A stretch of DNA of 64,000 bases from Lacrimispora xylanisolvens (GTDB lineage Bacteria; Bacillota; Clostridia; Lachnospirales; Lachnospiraceae): assembly GCA_017084465.1 (NCBI GenBank), contig CP070896.1:1904501-1968500 (forward strand), read 5' to 3'. A program made the position numbers and the translations under genes. The first letter of the stretch is position 1. Each line of letters begins with the position of its first letter. The notes under the pieces are model-generated. The model made no database searches, was not told the DNA's origin, and saw only the letters and a program-made list of their open reading frames with translations. Below are positions 49,287 to 61,550 of the stretch, one piece after another.

Positions 49287-50594
49287 ATGAATTACACCAC
49301 ACAGATGGATGCCGCAAGAAAAGGCATTCTGACCAGAGAAATGGAAATCACAGCCAAAAAAGAGGGAATGAAACCGGAAGAGTTAATGGAGCTGGTGGCC
49401 GAAGGCAAGGCAGTGATTCCCGCCAACAAACACCATGCCTGCTTAGAGCCAAATGCCATTGGTTCTATGCTGAAAACAAAGATTAATGTGAATCTTGGAA
49501 CTTCCAGAGATTTAAACGACATGGATTTAGAACTGGAAAAGGTTGAGGATGCAGTTTTAATGGGAGCGGAATCCATTATGGATTTAAGCTCCTTTGGAGA
49601 TACCAGGAAATTCAGAAAAAGGCTGACAAGCCAGTGCCCGGCCATGATTGGAACCGTACCGATTTATGATGCCGTGGTTTATTATCATAAACCCCTTAAG
49701 GAAATAACATCTGAGGAATGGATTCAGATTGTGGAAATGCATGCGTTAGACGGAGTGGATTTCATGACCATTCACGTGGGCATCAACAAGCAGACGGCTC
49801 ATCGTTTTAAAGAAGCAAAGCGCCTGACTAATATTGTATCCAGAGGCGGCTCCATTATCTTTGCCTGGATGGAGATGACGGGCAATGAAAACCCATTTTA
49901 TGAAAACTTTGACCGCATTCTGGAAATCTGCCGGGAGCATGATGTCACATTAAGTCTTGGAGACGCCTGCCGTCCAGGCTGTATTGAAGATGCCTCCGAT
50001 ATATCCCAGATTGAAGAACTGGTTACTCTTGGGGAACTGACCCGCCGTGCGTGGGAAAAGGATGTTCAGGTAATCATTGAAGGCCCCGGGCATATGCCTC
50101 TCGACCAGATTGCCGCCAATATGAAAATTCAGCAGACCATCTGCAAAGGCGCTCCTTTCTATGTATTAGGACCTCTGGTTACAGACATTGCTCCCGGTTA
50201 CGATCACATTACCGCTGCCATTGGAGGTGCCATAGCTGCTGCTGCCGGAGCTTCTTTCCTCTGCTATGTGACCCCTGCGGAACATTTAAGGCTTCCCGAT
50301 GCCGATGATGTGAAGGAAGGTATTATTTCTGCCCGGATCGCTGCTCATGCTGCTGACCTGGCAAAGGGTATCAAAGGGGCTAAGGAGTGGGATCACCAGA
50401 TGAGTGATGCAAGAAAACGCCTTGATTGGGAAGCTATGTTTAATCTGGCCATTGATCCGGAAAAAGCCAGAAGATACCGTGAATCCTCCAAACCGGAAAA
50501 GGAAGATACCTGTTCCATGTGCGGCAACTTCTGTGCAATGAAAAATATGAACCGGATTTTAGACGGAGAAATTGTTAACATCTATGATGAATGA
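49287..50594 (+). CDS. thiC: Phosphomethylpyrimidine synthase ThiC
   Basis: 435 residues from the ATG at 49287, behind AAGGAGG. Radical SAM enzyme of thiamine synthesis that rearranges aminoimidazole ribotide to hydroxymethylpyrimidine phosphate. [61 protein letters not shown] and the C-terminal cluster motif CSMCGNFC. The cysteine spacing here is C-x2-C-x3-C, one residue shorter than the common C-x2-C-x4-C; short anaerobe-type ThiC proteins show this form as far as I recall. Controlled by the TPP riboswitch. Confidence 0.96.
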   Translation: MNYTTQMDAARKGILTREMEITAKKEGMKPEELMELVAEGKAVIPANKHHACLEPNAIGSMLKTKINVNLGTSRDLNDMDLELEKVEDAVLMGAESIMDLSSFGDTRKFRKRLTSQCPAMIGTVPIYDAVVYYHKPLKEITSEEWIQIVEMHALDGVDFMTIHVGINKQTAHRFKEAKRLTNIVSRGGSIIFAWMEMTGNENPFYENFDRILEICREHDVTLSLGDACRPGCIEDASDISQIEELVTLGELTRRAWEKDVQVIIEGPGHMPLDQIAANMKIQQTICKGAPFYVLGPLVTDIAPGYDHITAAIGGAIAAAAGASFLCYVTPAEHLRLPDADDVKEGIISARIAAHAADLAKGIKGAKEWDHQMSDARKRLDWEAMFNLAIDPEKARRYRESSKPEKEDTCSMCGNFCAMKNMNRILDGEIVNIYDE

Positions 50595-50618
50595 GATTGA
50601 TTTGGAAGGAGTAAAATC

Positions 50619-51169
50619 ATGTATTTAAAAACAGACTCAGGCAAAACAGCCATGTCCCGAATTTCTTCAGGAGTTACAATTAAAAAACTGGCAGCCAGTG
50701 GAATGCTTGTGGCACTTACCGTTTCACTTTCCGGATTTTCCATTCCTATTGGAGCCTCTAAATGCTTTCCCATTCAGCACCTGGTTAACGTTCTTGCGGG
50801 AGTGTTTTTAGGCCCTGCTTACGGTGTTGCCATGGCATTTACCTCATCTCTTATCAGAAACTTATCCGGTACTGGTACCCTTCTTGCATTTCCGGGAAGC
50901 ATGGTGGGGGCATTTTCAGTGCGCTTCTGTTTCAAAAGACAGGGAAACTTCTATGGGCTTACATGGGAGAAATTACTGGGACTGGGCTCATCGGCGCGAT
51001 TCTCTGCTATCCGGTTGCGACGCTGATACTTGGCAAAGATGTTGCTGTTTTCTTCTTTGTAACTCCTTTTTTGATGAGCACTGTATGCGGAACTGTATTT
51101 GCTGCATTCTTATTAGAAACATTCCGCAGACTTGGACTGATCTCCTATTTGCGACAGCTCATTGGCTAA
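50619..51169 (+). CDS. thiW: Thiamine-precursor ECF transporter S component ThiW (frameshift)
   Basis: About 183 residues with five to six membrane segments: KKLAASGMLVALTVSLSGFSIP, the conserved GASKCFPIQHLVNVLAGVFLGPAYG, then YMGEITGTGLIGAILCYPVA and VFFFVTPFLMSTVCGTVFAA. ThiW binds a thiazole-type thiamine precursor and works with a shared EcfAAT energy unit encoded elsewhere. It lies 24 bases after thiC in the same riboswitch-controlled message. The break is T4 at 50913-50916; five restore VGAFFSALLFQKTGKLLW. Confidence 0.88.
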
Positions 51170-51179
51170 TGGCTTTCGC

Positions 51180-51208
51180 TTGACAAAGAGTAACTGCTGC
51201 AATAAGAT
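51180..51208 (+). promoter_or_regulatory. Promoter of the structured leader at 51.2 kb
   Basis: TTGACA (51180-51185), 17-base spacer, TAAGAT (51203-51208). It overlaps the end of the thi operon region by a few bases. Confidence 0.75.
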
Positions 51209-51214
51209 TAAGAG

Positions 51215-51441
51215 GTAAATAATATAAAAGAGGTGAAGAGATCCCGGCATGTCCGATGTTATGAATTCACGGCATGGATATTGCTGGAAACGAGTAAGTA
51301 AATCAACGAAACAGATGAAAATTAACGAGCTGACTTTTCAGCCTTATTTTCGTGTCTGCTTTTATGATTTTATTTACTCTCAGACTTTTCTTTCACTATT
51401 TAAGAGCAGCCGCGGAGTAATATCCGCGGCTATTATTTTAT
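51215..51441 (+). ncRNA. Unassigned structured leader or small RNA
   Basis: About 225 transcribed bases between the promoter and a terminator, with no credible reading frame. Stems seen: CCGGCATGTCC with GGATATTGCTGG (one bulge, 51244-51288); a nested hairpin GAAAAT[..GCTGA/TCAGC..]ATTTTC (51317-51350); AGTAAAT with ATTTACT (51296-51302 with 51372-51378) enclosing it; and the terminator stem. I find no TPP, SAM, cobalamin, glycine, c-di-GMP or T-box motif. Either a riboswitch for the methyltransferase downstream or a free small RNA. Confidence 0.5.
51407..51441 (+). terminator. Terminator at the end of the structured leader
   Basis: AGCCGCGGA / TCCGCGGCT arms (nine pairs) followed by ATTATTTTATC, 25 bases before the methyltransferase start. 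Confidence 0.75.
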
Positions 51442-51463
51442 CAATTTTTAAGGAGGCCTAACT

Positions 51464-52296
51464 ATGCTGTATGAAATCAAAGAATTATTAAAATGTCCTG
51501 AGTTATATCATGAAACCAGTATCCCTTTTTGGGATGATGAGTACATCTCAAAGCAAATGTTAAAAGCCCATCTGGATCCGGAATTTGACGGAGCCAGCCG
51601 TAAAATGGCTTTTATCGAAAAATCAGCAAAATGGATTGCTGGCACTGTTCCGCCCCAAAGACTATCCCCAACTGCTTGACTTGGGGTGCGGTCCCGGAAT
51701 CTACGGGGAATCCTTCGCAAGGGCTGGATATCAGGTAACCGGAGTGGATTTTTCCTCTCGTTCCATTGATTACGCAAAAAAGTCAGCAGCTGAAAAGAAA
51801 TTAAATATTGATTATTTCTACCAGAACTACCTTTCCCTTGAATTAAACCGAAAGTTTGATTTTGCCGTTATGATTTATTGTGATTACGGTGCTCTTTCTA
51901 CTGAGAAAAGGAAAATAGTTTTAAAAGAGGTTTATGATCATCTAAAGCCTGGGGGGAAAATTCTTGTTTGACGCCTTTTCCTTAAATGAGTTCAATGCTT
52001 TCCAGGAAAAACAAATATGGGAGGTTCAGGAGAGAAACGGCTTCTGGCGGGAGGATGGATATGTTGAACTAAAGAGATGCTGTAAGTATCCGCAGCATGT
52101 AACGCTGGAACAGTACATTATTATTTCCAAAGCAGAGGCTTCCTCTTACTATCTCTGGAATACCTTCTACGACAAAGAAACCTTGTTAAAAGAGGTGAAA
52201 GAATGCGGTTTTAATACCTACGGAATATATGGGGATGTGTCTGGTGCCACATGGAATATAAAAAGTCCCACAATTGCAGTGATTTTGGAAAAATAG
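51464..52296 (+). CDS. Class I SAM-dependent methyltransferase (two frameshifts)
   Basis: About 277 residues after repair. Residues 1-60 are a helical leader (LYHETSIPFWDDEYIS). Motif I is LLDLGCGPGIYGE, motif II region VTGVDFSSRSIDYAK, then MIYCDYGAL and LKPGGKFLFDAFS. The C-terminal part (YYLWNTFYDKETLLKEVKECGF) is typical of small-molecule methyltransferases; the acceptor is unknown. Breaks: GG at 51641-51642 (one restores KWIAALFRPKDYPQ) and G6 at 51951-51956 (five restore PGGKFLFDAF). The start follows AAGGAGG. Confidence 0.87.
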
Positions 52297-52298
52297 AA

Positions 52299-52329
52299 TG
52301 AGGGGAGGTGCTAATGCATCTCCCCCCCC
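52299..52329. other. Hairpin between convergent methyltransferase and lacZ genes
   Basis: GGGGAGGTGC / GCATCTCCCC stem with a short loop, just past the methyltransferase stop. No T tract follows on the plus strand; on the minus strand the next bases are TCATTCTATTTTT, so it may be a weak terminator. Confidence 0.45.
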
Positions 52330-52365
52330 ACTTCTATCTATTCGTATTAAACGCTATAGAATCTC

Positions 52366-55457
<3,092 letters not shown>

Positions 55458-55570
55458 TCACACAGCAAAAAATCCATATCATTGATTGAACAAAACATGC
55501 ACAAAATGATACTAATAATTTTATTCCTCTAATCAACCTCTGTTTTTTTAATAGGATTAAGTTTTCATGC

Positions 55571-55609
55571 AAAATAGAAAGAGACACGCCAGTGCCTCTT
55601 TCTAAAAAT
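55571..55609 (-). terminator. Terminator after hicB
   Basis: TAGAAAGAG / CTCTTTCTA arms followed on the minus strand by TTTTGC. It overlaps the last bases before the hicB stop codon region and separates hicAB from lacZ. Confidence 0.8.
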
Positions 55610-55613
55610 TTTG

Positions 55614-56033
55614 TTAAAGAGATTTGGTTATCGTTTGATTATATAGACCCAATGCGCTAATAATTGCGTCCTGTAGAAGCCTGGAGTAATTAACTCCAGC
55701 TCTTTCAGCTTCTACGCTCAACCAATATGGAATAGTACAATTTTTCTTAACTGCTCTATTATCCACTTTTTTTCTGTATTCAGAAAAATCAATATCAACT
55801 AATGTTACGATATCTTCTTTCTCTGCTTCAAAACTCTTTGAATATGGGATTGGAAGTTCTTTTTTATCATCTTCAAAATCAATCCCCATTAAACCAATTA
55901 CATCTCTTGCCATTTCCATTGCTTCTGCTATGGTTTGGCCTTGCGTTCCAACGTCAAAATCCGGAATATCTACATAGTATCCGTTATCCGTAGGTCTTAA
56001 TATAATCGGATATGCTCCTTTCGTCTCCATCAT
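55614..56033 (-). CDS. hicB: HicB family antitoxin
   Basis: 139 residues. The N-terminal degenerate RNase H-like fold is YPIILRPTDNGYYVDIPDFDVGTQGQTIAEAMEMA, the HicB signature. A C-terminal ribbon-helix-helix-like segment (CTIPYWLSVEAERAGVNYSR) should bind DNA. It neutralises HicA and represses the operon. It starts about 63 bases after hicA in the same message, giving the usual toxin-first order. Confidence 0.92.
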   Translation of the reverse strand: MMETKGAYPIILRPTDNGYYVDIPDFDVGTQGQTIAEAMEMARDVIGLMGIDFEDDKKELPIPYSKSFEAEKEDIVTLVDIDFSEYRKKVDNRAVKKNCTIPYWLSVEAERAGVNYSRLLQDAIISALGLYNQTITKSL

Positions 56034-56095
56034 GGTTCCCTCCTGCTTAACGATAAATTATTTTAAAGTTCAATGAAGCCATCAAATTACTGGGA

Positions 56096-56266
56096 CTAAA
56101 GTCCCAGCTTTCTGATGATTACCTGCGCCAGTTTCTCGTTTATTTCTGAATGTCTTGGAATTGGTTCTGATCTATTTCCATCTGTATATAAATCATGATT
56201 ACCACCATTCCTTTTTAAATACCATCCATTCTCTTCGAGAAGCTTAATTAAATCTCTTCTCTTCAT
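56096..56266 (-). CDS. hicA: HicA family mRNA interferase toxin
   Basis: A short gene of 56 residues starting at 56266 and ending with TAG at 56096-56098. It begins MKRRDLIKLLEENGW and has the double-stranded-RNA-binding-like fold pattern YLKRNGGNHDLYT with the catalytic His of GGNH, then PIPRHSEINEKLAQVIIRKLG. HicA cleaves mRNA and stops growth when not bound by HicB. Length is normal for HicA and the gene appears intact. Confidence 0.93.
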   Translation of the reverse strand: MKRRDLIKLLEENGWYLKRNGGNHDLYTDGNRSEPIPRHSEINEKLAQVIIRKLGL

Positions 56267-56306
56267 TTAGGCTCCTTTAAAATGGATATTTATCTGTTAC
56301 AATTAT

Positions 56307-56335
56307 ATTATACGCATAATATGCGTATTTGTCAA
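56307..56335 (-). promoter_or_regulatory. Consensus promoter of hicAB
   Basis: On the minus strand TTGACA (56330-56335), exactly 17 bases, TATAAT (56307-56312): a perfect sigma-70/sigma-A promoter about 40 bases before hicA. Confidence 0.9.
56310..56328. promoter_or_regulatory. hicAB operator 1
   Basis: ATACGCATAATATGCGTAT, a perfect 9-1-9 palindrome filling the spacer between the -35 and -10 boxes. A protein bound here would block the promoter; HicB or HicAB is the obvious candidate. Confidence 0.8.
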
Positions 56336-56342
56336 TTTTAAA

Positions 56343-56361
56343 ATACGTATATTATGCGTAT
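56343..56361. promoter_or_regulatory. hicAB operator 2
   Basis: ATACGTATATTATGCGTAT, the same palindrome with one mismatch, lying just upstream of the -35 box. Its centre is 33 bases (about three helical turns) from operator 1. Confidence 0.75.
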
Positions 56362-56493
56362 AAGGTAAAAATACCCGAATTTGAACCAACAGGATTGGTA
56401 ACCAGTATTATTTTTTTCGTAAAGCTTTAAATTAATACTAAATCTTTCAATCTTTCTCTTGATTGTCAATGAATACACATTTAGTCTACTGAT

Positions 56494-56522
56494 TAGACAA
56501 AGCATGGAGAAAATGATACAAT
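56494..56522 (+). promoter_or_regulatory. Promoter of the AraC regulator at 56.5 kb
   Basis: TAGACA (56494-56499), 17-base spacer, TACAAT (56517-56522), followed 24 bases later by the start codon. Confidence 0.65.
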
Positions 56523-56545
56523 ACAGCTGAAAGGAGATTTTCTCC

Positions 56546-57392
56546 ATGTACACAAATACTGGTTATATGAACTTAGCAGAAGATGAACTGGAAGATACTA
56601 AAATACCCTTAAGAGTGAACAGCTGTGGAATCTACCGCCTTGTCTCTCTCTCGGTTATGTCAACGTCACGCCCTCTTGGCCGGTCAGACTATCAACTGCT
56701 TTATGTCGCAGCTGGAAAAGCATTCTTTACCTTCGATGGAACTGTTACAGAAGTATCAGAAGGCAGTATGGTTTTATATTCCCCTCATACTCCCCAGCAA
56801 TATGCTTATTATTTAGACGATAAGCCGGAAGTTTACTGGCTCCATTTCACCGGCAGCGAGGCTCCTTCTCTTACCAGAGAAGCTGGTTTTTTGGGGAAAC
56901 CGGATTATATATGCTGGAATATCTTCCAAATATCAGGAACTGTTCCTGTCAGTAATCAGGGAAATCCAGCTTACCCGCCCTTCCTTTGAGGAGCTGTCCG
57001 CCCTTTACCTAAGGCAGCTTTTTCTCCTTCTCAAACGAATCAGAGAAGAAGGCGGATTTAAGAAAACAGATATTCAAAAAGAAATGGAAAAAGCAGTCCG
57101 CTTTTTTCATGAAAATCTGGCAAATAATATAGAAATTGAAGCTTACGCCAGAGAACTTCACATGAGCACCTGCTGGTTCATCCGAAGCTTCAAGGAATAT
57201 TCCGGAATGCCTCCCGGAAGGTATCTAACCGATATTCGGATCAGAAAAGCCAAGGAACTTTTAGAAAGCACAGATTACAGCGTCGGTGAAATAGGTGGAA
57301 TCATCGGTTATGAAAACCCGCTCTATTTCAGCCGAATATTTAAAAAAACTGCCGGAGTCTCTCCTGCTGAATACAGAAAAGCGGCAAGGTGA
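56546..57392 (+). CDS. AraC-family regulator with cupin sensor (frameshift)
   Basis: About 281 residues after repair. The N-terminal AraC_binding cupin (DYQLLYVAAGKAFFTFDGTV, GSMVLYSPHTPQQYAYYLD, VYWLHFTGSEA) senses a sugar. The C-terminal pair of helix-turn-helices is IEIEAYARELHMSTCWFIRSFKEYSG and YSVGEIGGIIGYENPLYFSRIFKK. The break is one extra base in TTTTTTGGGG at 56887-56896; removal gives GNRIIYAGISSKYQELF. It is convergent with the second AraC gene and probably controls lacZ or the MFS transporter gene, but no binding site was identified. Confidence 0.87.
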
Positions 57393-57415
57393 GTGTATCC
57401 CCTGCCGCCTTTCTT

Positions 57416-58233
57416 CTACCGTTCAATGACACTATAGGTCTGCCTGTATTCCTTGGCCGTCATTCCCATATATTTCTTAAATATCCTTCTGAAATAATCC
57501 ACGTCTTCATATCCGCACCGGTAAGCAATCTCACTTCCCGTCAGATTCGTCTCAATCAACATTCTGCATGCCTTATTAAGCCGGGCTTCATGGATTCCTT
57601 CGGTCAGAGTCTTTCCATAAACTGCATGATAGGTCCGGCCTAAATAATCCGGACTGCATTCCAGCTTTTCCGCCAATATAGAGGCAGATAACGGTTCTTT
57701 TATATGGTTTTTTAATATACTGTCCTGCCTGATTGGCCAGAAGCACTTTTTGTCCGTTAATTTCCATGGGAGAAAGAGAATCGCTCAGCTCGCAAAGCAG
57801 TTCCAGTAAAACCAGATTTAAAATGGTTCTGTCCTCCCTGCAAACATTCTGCCTCTTAATAAACCGTCGAAACAGTTCCTCAAACTGCTGGGGCTTTCCG
57901 ATCCGTATAAGCTGGGGAAGGGACATAATGTCTGTTCCCGTCTCTTCTGCCTTCTCTTCCAAATGAAAATGAAGCCAGTAAAAATTTAAGTCCTTATCAA
58001 ATTCCCTGGTTCCCCAGTGATGTCTGCCAGGAAATAAAATCAGAGCCTCCCCCTCTTCCACTTCATATTCCACATCTTCCTCCGCAATTCCAAGCACGCC
58101 GGAATTGACATAGATAATTTCAAAGGAATCCATGACACGGTCTGCGTGCCGTCCCTTGCCCCCCTGTAACCAGATATCCTGCATTTAATGCCCTTACTGG
58201 AAGAACTGCCTTTAGATGTAAGTAATGTTCCAT
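57416..58233 (-). CDS. AraC-family regulator with cupin sensor, second copy (two frameshifts)
   Basis: About 272 residues after repair. The N-terminus begins at 58233 (MEHYLHLKAVLPVRALNAGY), behind AGGGGGG, and rejoins the cupin (VMDSFEIIYVNSGVLGI, LILFPGRHHWGT, FYWLHFHLEE) once a C6 run at 58159-58164 is read as five. The second break, T6 at 57708-57713, restores QYIKNHIKEPLSASILAEKLECS. The C-terminal DNA-binding domain ends YRCGYEDVDYFRRIFKKYMGMTAKEYR. It diverges from the MFS transporter gene and most likely regulates it. Confidence 0.87.
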
Positions 58234-58430
58234 GTGTCGCCCCCCTCTGTCGTCTTCAAGTCGGAATCATCCAGTTTTTCGCTTCTTTTTCCTCTTGTAT
58301 CCTTTGACTCAAACTGGCAATATAGAGAAAGTATTTTTATTTCTATAAAAAGGATAGCAGATCTACGAATAAAAGAAAAGGGGAACACGGCAGATTTGCC
58401 GTTTATCTATAATGGTTACAGACTTGATAA

Positions 58431-58468
58431 GAAAAAAAACGGCGTTTTCCTGTAAGGAAACAACGCCT
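58431..58468 (-). terminator. Hairpin over the MFS ribosome binding site, terminator-like on the minus strand
   Basis: GGCGTTTTCC / GGAAACAACGCC stem ending right at the MFS start codon and containing its AAGGA site. On the minus strand it is followed by eight T, the form of an intrinsic terminator facing the AraC gene at 58233. The rest of 58234-58430 holds nothing I recognise apart from an unassigned promoter region. Confidence 0.55.
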
Positions 58469-59712
58469 ATGACAGCTGGAGATTTTTCAAAAGGACGAAA
58501 TCTTTTTATTGCGGAAGGATGCTGCGCCAACGGTATTGTTACACTCACTACAGGTGCATTTCTCTCCGGATACGCCAGTTCACTGGGAGCTGAAGACTCT
58601 TTAAACGGCATCATTGGATCTATTCCAATCCTTCTTTGCAGCCTTCAGATGTTTTCTTCCATTCTTTTAGAAAGCCTCAGGAGAAGAAAAGGATTGATCG
58701 TTGGTTTTTCCTTTGTCCACAGGCTACTGCTTTCACTGATGTTTTTTCTGCCATTATTTATCACACAACCAGTCATTCGTCTGACAGCAGTGGTCATTCT
58801 CTATGGAATCGCCCACTTCTTTGGTGCATCCATCGGTACCGGTACCGGCAACTGGATACTCCAGCTGGTACCCCAGAATATCAGAGGGGATTATCTTGGA
58901 AAAAAAGATTCCTTTGCCTTTGCTTTCTCCACTGTTTTAAGTCTTTTTATGGGCAGAGTCATGGACTGGTTTCGAAACAACTCCATGGAACAAACCGGCT
59001 TTCTGGTAGTAGGGGCCACCGTTCTTCTGATTGCATGTACAGACTTCTGGTGTCTGCTATCTATAAAAGAACCGGAAAGTACTCCCCATAGACAGAAACT
59101 AAAGGACGTTCTTCTGGCTCCAATCGCTGACATAAAATACCGGAAGGTTATGACCACCTATGTATTCTGGAATCTGGCGCTGCAGATTGCAGGTCCTTTT
59201 TTCAGTGTATACATGGTTACCGGGCTGAAGATGGATTATACTTATATCACATTCCTTGGACTGATTTCATCCACCGTCCGGATTCTGGCTGCCTGGCTTT
59301 GGGGAAAACTGGCTGATGCCACCTCCTGGCTTCTTGCCGGCAGACTTTCCATGGGACTGCTTGGATTTATCCATATCAGCTGGCTCTTTATGACACCTGA
59401 TACCTGCTATACCCTCCAGCCAGTCTTACAAGCCTTATCCGGAGCTGCATGGGGCGGAATTGCAATTTCCGTTTTTAATCTGCAATATCATTATGCACCA
59501 GAAGATAAACGGGTTTTATACGTCAGTGCCAATTCATCCTATGCAGGGCTTTGCGGATTCTTATCCACCCTCTTAGGCGCCAGTTTACTGACCATACTCC
59601 CATCCTTTAAATCGGGAACCTGCCAGTCAGCGGTATGCAGATTCTCTTCCTGCTGTCCGGATCCTTAATACTGGGCTGTGTTCTTTATATGGGAAAACTA
59701 AAGAAATACTAA
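58469..59712 (+). CDS. MFS transporter (frameshift near the C-terminus)
   Basis: About 414 residues after repair with roughly 11-12 membrane segments; the start at 58469 (MTAGDFSKGRNLFIAEGC) has AAGGA upstream. It shows the major facilitator loop 2-3 region (RRRKGLIVGFSFVHRLLLS), NIRGDYLGKKDSFAFAFSTVLS, and the second-half WLWGKLADATSWLLAGRLSMG. Probably a sugar or sugar-derivative carrier by context. The break is AAA at 59609-59611, one base short. Repair gives an end ...NLPVSGMQILFLLSGSLILG and a stop at 59710-59712, four bases before the convergent araR stop. Confidence 0.85.
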
Positions 59713-59716
59713 CCGG

Positions 59717-60821
59717 TTACGGATTCTTTCTCCGGTCTTTGCAGGACTCCCGGATCACAAGCACCGGCTTTAATACCCGTTCCACCCGACTTTCTTCGTC
59801 CGGAATTTCATGAATCTTTTCCAAAAGCAGCTCAGCCGCCATTGCCCCCAGCCGTTCCTGGGGGTGTGCAATGGTGGTCAGCTTCACCATTCCATTTTCT
59901 GCTATGAAAGAATTGTCATACCCTGTGACAGATATCTCTTCCGGAACAGAAATCCCTTCTTTCTGTATAGTCTTAATGATCTCAAAGGCAATCTGATCGT
60001 TGTAGCAGACAATCCCGTCAACAGGGATTTTTTCCTCCAGCATAATCTTTAAAGCCTCAGACGGCTTGGCAGACCGGTCCTCAGTATGATACCAGATCAC
60101 CATATCCGGATCATAGGAAAATCCACTTTCCTGAAGGGCCTTTACAAAGCCTTTGTGTCTGTCCCTTCCCTGGCTGTCATCCGCCTTAAAAAATCCCCAG
60201 TATATGCTCATGCCCCAGATCAAGGAGATACTTTGTCACCAGATATCCACCCATACAGTCATCAAGCCTGATATGGGGTTTGCTTTTCATCTGGGCATAG
60301 TAGCCCTGTATAAATACATAAGGTATTTTGTAAAAATCCAGCTTGTCATACAGACCCCTGTGCCCGCAGAGGATCTCACTTTTGCTTGGTTCAATAATGA
60401 GCCCGTCCACGTCCTTTTCCAGGATTTCTTCTAAACATCTGCTTTCTTTTATTCTGCTGTTTCCTGTATTTTTAATAATAATACTGTAACCATTCTCCGT
60501 CAGTACCTGATCGATTCCCTGAATCAGCCGCGGGAAAATATAGTCGGACAAATAGGTAGTAATCACCGCTATATTGCCCGACCCTTTTTTCCTTCCCGCT
60601 TTTCTGGACACGAAGGTACCTCTGCCATGTTCCGCTTCAATGTAGCCTTCCTGCTCCAGTATGGACAGGGCTTTTCTCACCGTATGACGGCTGATATGGT
60701 AAACTTCCGAAAGCTGATTCTCCGAAGGAAGGCGGTCTCCCGGCTTCTTCTCTCCGGAGATAATCTCTTTTTTCAGTTCTTCCATTAATACGTAATACTT
60801 TGTTTTTCCACTGTCCGACAC
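59717..60821 (-). CDS. araR: Arabinose-type repressor AraR, GntR/LacI chimera (frameshift)
   Basis: About 367 residues after repair, starting at a GTG with AAGGAG eight bases upstream. The N-terminal GntR winged helix (KKPGDRLPSENQLSEVYHISRHTVRKALSILEQEG) is joined to a LacI/PBP1-type sugar-binding domain (IAVITTYLSDYIFPRLIQGI, GYLVTKYLLDLGHEHILGIF, VDGIVCYNDQIAFEI). This is the AraR layout of Firmicutes, where arabinose releases the repressor from ara promoters. The break is A6 at 60188-60193; five restore LGIFKADDSQGRDRHKGF. It is the last gene of the ara run, 15 bases after araD. Confidence 0.92.
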
Positions 60822-60836
60822 TGTAAGGACTCCTTG

Positions 60837-61529
60837 CTATTTTTTCTGCCCATAATAGGCATCCGGTCCGTGCTTTCTCATAAAATGCTTATCCTGCAAG
60901 GACTGGGGTGCTGGCTTTACCGCTGTATTTAACAGCTCTGTCATTAAATTCATTTTTGCAATTTCTTCTAATACGACCGCATTGTGTACTGCATTGGCCG
61001 CATCAGTTCCCCAGGTAAAAGGACCATGGTTTTTGCACAATACCGCCGGAACATGCATAGGATCAATTCCCTCAAAGGTTTCTATAATCACAGTTCCCGT
61101 ATTTTTCTCATATCCTTCATCAATCTCTTCCTGAGTCAAGTTTCTTGCACACGGAATCTCTCCATAAAAATAATCTGCATGGGTAGTGCCATAGCAGGGC
61201 AGCGCTCTTCCGGCCTGAGCCCAGGAGGTAGCCATAGGGGAGTGGGTATGGACAATTCCGCCAATCTTTTCAAATGCCCGGTACAGTTCCAAATGGGTGG
61301 CTGTATCCGAAGAGGGATTTAATTCTCCCTCCACCTGATTGCCGTCCAAATCCATAACCACCATGTCCTCCGGTTTCAGCTTATCGTAATCCACTCCACT
61401 GGGTTTAATGACAAACAACCCCTTTTCCCGGTCAATTCCACTGACATTTCCCCAGGTGTAGGTAATCAGCCCTCTCCGGGGCAATTCCATATTTGCTTCA
61501 TATACACTTAATTTCAGTTCTTCCAGCAT
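60837..61529 (-). CDS. araD: L-ribulose-5-phosphate 4-epimerase
   Basis: 230 residues, class II aldolase/epimerase fold, intact. [25 protein letters not shown] binds the phosphate, and the zinc histidines are in [14 protein letters not shown] and the later [14 protein letters not shown]. It converts L-ribulose-5-phosphate to D-xylulose-5-phosphate, which enters the pentose phosphate or phosphoketolase routes. It lies 21 bases after araB behind an AAAGGA site. Confidence 0.96.
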   Translation of the reverse strand: MLEELKLSVYEANMELPRRGLITYTWGNVSGIDREKGLFVIKPSGVDYDKLKPEDMVVMDLDGNQVEGELNPSSDTATHLELYRAFEKIGGIVHTHSPMATSWAQAGRALPCYGTTHADYFYGEIPCARNLTQEEIDEGYEKNTGTVIIETFEGIDPMHVPAVLCKNHGPFTWGTDAANAVHNAVVLEEIAKMNLMTELLNTAVKPAPQSLQDKHFMRKHGPDAYYGQKK

Positions 61530-61550
61530 CGTATCGCCTTTATCCTTTCC

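Noticed and set aside
51215..51441. Assignment of the structured leader to a SAM, cobalamin, THF or c-di-GMP riboswitch
   Set aside because: None of the conserved core sequences of these classes was found; position upstream of a methyltransferase alone is not enough.
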